Assembly: GCA_910579135.1 (NCBI GenBank)
Contig: CAJTTM010000039.1
Coordinates: forward strand, 1 to 22,008
Reading direction: 5' to 3'
DNA: 22,008 nucleotides
Source of the DNA: an uncultured Erysipelotrichales bacterium
GTDB lineage: Bacteria; Bacillota_I; Bacilli_A; Erysipelotrichales; Coprobacillaceae
Under the pieces are notes generated by a model. It did no database searches, had not been told where the DNA came from, and saw nothing but the letters and a program-made list of their open reading frames with translations. The stretch's first letter is position 1, and every line of letters starts with the position of its first letter. Position numbers and translations under genes: made by a program. Shown in pieces: positions 20,820 through 22,008 of the stretch.

Positions 20820-21707
20820 ATGAAATGTTTGTTTATTATTAATCCAAAAGCTGGAATAAATAAAGTACAAAGAAAACTTAATCAAATGATTGGTCAACTT
20901 ATCTTAGAACAAGTTCTTAATCAAATAGATGTTTTTTATACTCAGAAGAAAAATGATGCTTATCAAAAATGTTTATCTTTAAAAGATTATGATCTCATTA
21001 TAAGTTTTGGTGGTGATGGAACAGTTAATGAAGTTATTAGTGGATTAGTAGAAAGTCATTCAAATATTCCTCTAGCAATTATACCTGGAGGAACTGTCAA
21101 TGATTTTGCGACTCATTTAAATATTCCAAAAAACACTAAAAAATTTATTCAAATGATAAAAGATATGAATGTCAGAAAAGTGGATATTGGTAAAGTTAAC
21201 CACCAGTATTTTGCGAATGTTATAGCTTGTGGAATGTTTAGTGATATTAGTTTTCAAGTGACAAAAGAGGAAAAGGCTGTTTTTGGTCCTTTAGCCTATT
21301 ATGTAACTGGATTAAGACAATTACCTAAACAACTATCTACAAATATGTATTTACATGTTATAACCGATAAAGAAGAGTTTTACGAAGAAGCTTCTTTATT
21401 CATGATTACAAATACTTCTCAAGTTGGTGGCATTAAAGGAATTACACCTGATGCTAATATCCAAGATGGTTTATTAGATTTACTTATTATAAAAAAATGT
21501 TCACCAGCAGATATGATTGGTATCATAAAAGATTATACAACAAATAATTTATTAGATAGCCCTTTTATTCATTATTTACAAGCTCCTTATATAAAAATAG
21601 AAAGTGACTCTCAGCTTGTTTATGATATTGATGGAGAAGAAGGTACAACTTTCCCAATCGAAGTCTCTGTTGAAAAACAAAAACTAAACATAATAGTTCC
21701 TAAATAA
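20820..21707 (+). CDS. Diacylglycerol-kinase-family lipid kinase (YegS/DgkB type)
   Basis: This soluble ATP-dependent lipid kinase is probably DgkB-like, returning diacylglycerol to phosphatidic acid for phospholipid and lipoteichoic-acid metabolism. It is 295 residues, the usual size. N-P-K-A-G at 8-12 and the nucleotide loop G64-G-D-G-T68 with V-N-E are diagnostic. P-G-G-T-V-N-D-F-A at 89-97 replaces the more common G-T-A/G-N-D-F. The second, beta-rich domain carries G-G-I-K-G-I-T-P-D-A and D-G-L-L-D-L-L-I, then D-I-D-G-E near the end. AAGGAG lies eight bases before the ATG. The exact lipid substrate cannot be told from sequence. A strong terminator follows. Confidence 0.9.
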   Translation: MKCLFIINPKAGINKVQRKLNQMIGQLILEQVLNQIDVFYTQKKNDAYQKCLSLKDYDLIISFGGDGTVNEVISGLVESHSNIPLAIIPGGTVNDFATHLNIPKNTKKFIQMIKDMNVRKVDIGKVNHQYFANVIACGMFSDISFQVTKEEKAVFGPLAYYVTGLRQLPKQLSTNMYLHVITDKEEFYEEASLFMITNTSQVGGIKGITPDANIQDGLLDLLIIKKCSPADMIGIIKDYTTNNLLDSPFIHYLQAPYIKIESDSQLVYDIDGEEGTTFPIEVSVEKQKLNIIVPK

Positions 21708-21711
21708 AGAT

Positions 21712-21750
21712 AAAAGATTCTTAAACCACAATTTAAGAATCTTTTCTTTT
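21712..21750 (+). terminator. Terminator of the lipid kinase gene
   Basis: The stem AAAAGATTCTTAAA/TTTAAGAATCTTTT (14 pairs, loop 21726-21731) is followed by CTTTTATC. On the minus strand the same hairpin is also followed by a T-rich tract, so it may work in both directions. Confidence 0.8.
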
Positions 21751-21774
21751 ATCTCGTGAGCACTTTAAGATATA

Positions 21775-21860
21775 TTTTTATTCCTTTATCTTGTCTATAA
21801 TATCTAAATCATTTTCTTGTATCTAATAGATTCATATGATTTATACCTCCTTATGATTCT
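21775..21860 (-). pseudogene. Decayed remnant behind repeat copy 2, or an 8-codon leader frame
   Basis: An AAGGAGG site and an ATG at 21824-21822 open the peptide M-N-L-L-D-T-R-K before a TGA. The L-L-D-T-R resembles S-L-I-D-T-Q of the transposase fragment behind copy 1, in the same position relative to the shared promoter module. Nothing recognisable follows. The simplest reading is a more degraded relic of the same gene family; a tiny expressed peptide cannot be excluded. Confidence 0.35.
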
Positions 21861-21869
21861 ATACTAATA

Positions 21870-21940
21870 AAAAGAAATGATTTCTATAAATCTATTATAA
21901 GAGTATAAATCAGACTTATCATTTGACATTTTGTCCAAAA
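21870..21940 (-). repeat. Promoter-palindrome module, copy 2
   Basis: Second copy of the module at 16208-16279. On the minus strand it keeps the dyad (TTGGACA..TGTCAAA at 21922-21939), ATGATA as -35 (21917-21922), a 17-base spacer and TATAAT (21894-21899). The stretch AAATCTATTATAA and the flank GAAATG are identical in both copies. Confidence 0.75.
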
Positions 21941-21950
21941 TATAGGGTAT

Positions 21951-21984
21951 CTAAAAAGGAGATTGAATCTTAACTCAATCTCCT
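21951..21984 (-). terminator. Terminator of a minus-strand gene outside the window
   Basis: The perfect 10-bp stem AGGAGATTGA/TCAATCTCCT (21957-21966 with 21975-21984) is followed on the minus strand by TTTTTAG. It would end a gene lying beyond the right edge and sits just upstream of repeat copy 2. Confidence 0.65.
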
Positions 21985-22008
21985 AAAACTTTATTTCGCA
22001 ATTTTTTT

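Noticed and set aside
1..22008. CRISPR array, tRNA or rRNA genes
   Set aside because: No regularly spaced repeats and no tRNA or rRNA signatures were seen on either strand. The only long repeat is the two-copy promoter module.

Overview
The window is about 70% A+T with Gram-positive Shine-Dalgarno sites. It carries a complete early-sporulation/division block and a spoVA operon, so the host is a low-GC, endospore-forming Firmicute. Gene order and protein style suggest the Erysipelotrichales / Coprobacillaceae gut lineage (Faecalibacillus- or Coprobacillus-like). That placement is inferred from protein character, not from a database search.

Positions 1-15108 are conserved core, nearly all on the minus strand, so transcription runs right to left. 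In that order the genes are spoIIGA-sigE-sigG (mother-cell and forespore sigma factors and the pro-sigE protease), ylmC, sepF, ylmH and divIVA (division and pole proteins), then an isoleucine T-box and ileS. Next comes a 702-codon reading frame joining an EamA-type transporter to a D-Ala-D-Ala carboxypeptidase, then a folate-family ECF S component behind a structured leader RNA. The block ends with spoVAC-AD-AE-AF (dipicolinate transport and germination) and scpA-scpB (condensin partners). Overlapping stop/start codons, coupled starts and U-tract hairpins mark the transcription units.

Positions 15200-19250 are accessory and partly decayed. They hold a PepSY lipoprotein, a frameshifted fragment of a PD-(D/E)XK nuclease-family transposase behind a repeated promoter/palindrome module, and a diguanylate cyclase controlled by a c-di-GMP-I riboswitch with a terminator. 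A DUF1287 gene here is broken by at least three frameshifts and then split by a roughly 0.8-kb insertion that carries a fragment of a short-chain dehydrogenase.

Positions 19210-21707 return to intact genes: an RNase H / DEDDh exonuclease-BRCT pair on the minus strand and a divergent diacylglycerol-kinase-family lipid kinase on the plus strand. The right edge carries a second copy of the promoter/palindrome module and the terminator of a gene lying outside the window.

No wholly new multi-gene system is evident. The items most worth follow-up are the transporter-carboxypeptidase in-frame fusion with a strong internal ribosome-binding site, the c-di-GMP riboswitch on a cyclase that also has an inhibitory site, the repeated palindrome-promoter module, the split DUF1287 gene, and the unassigned folT leader RNA.
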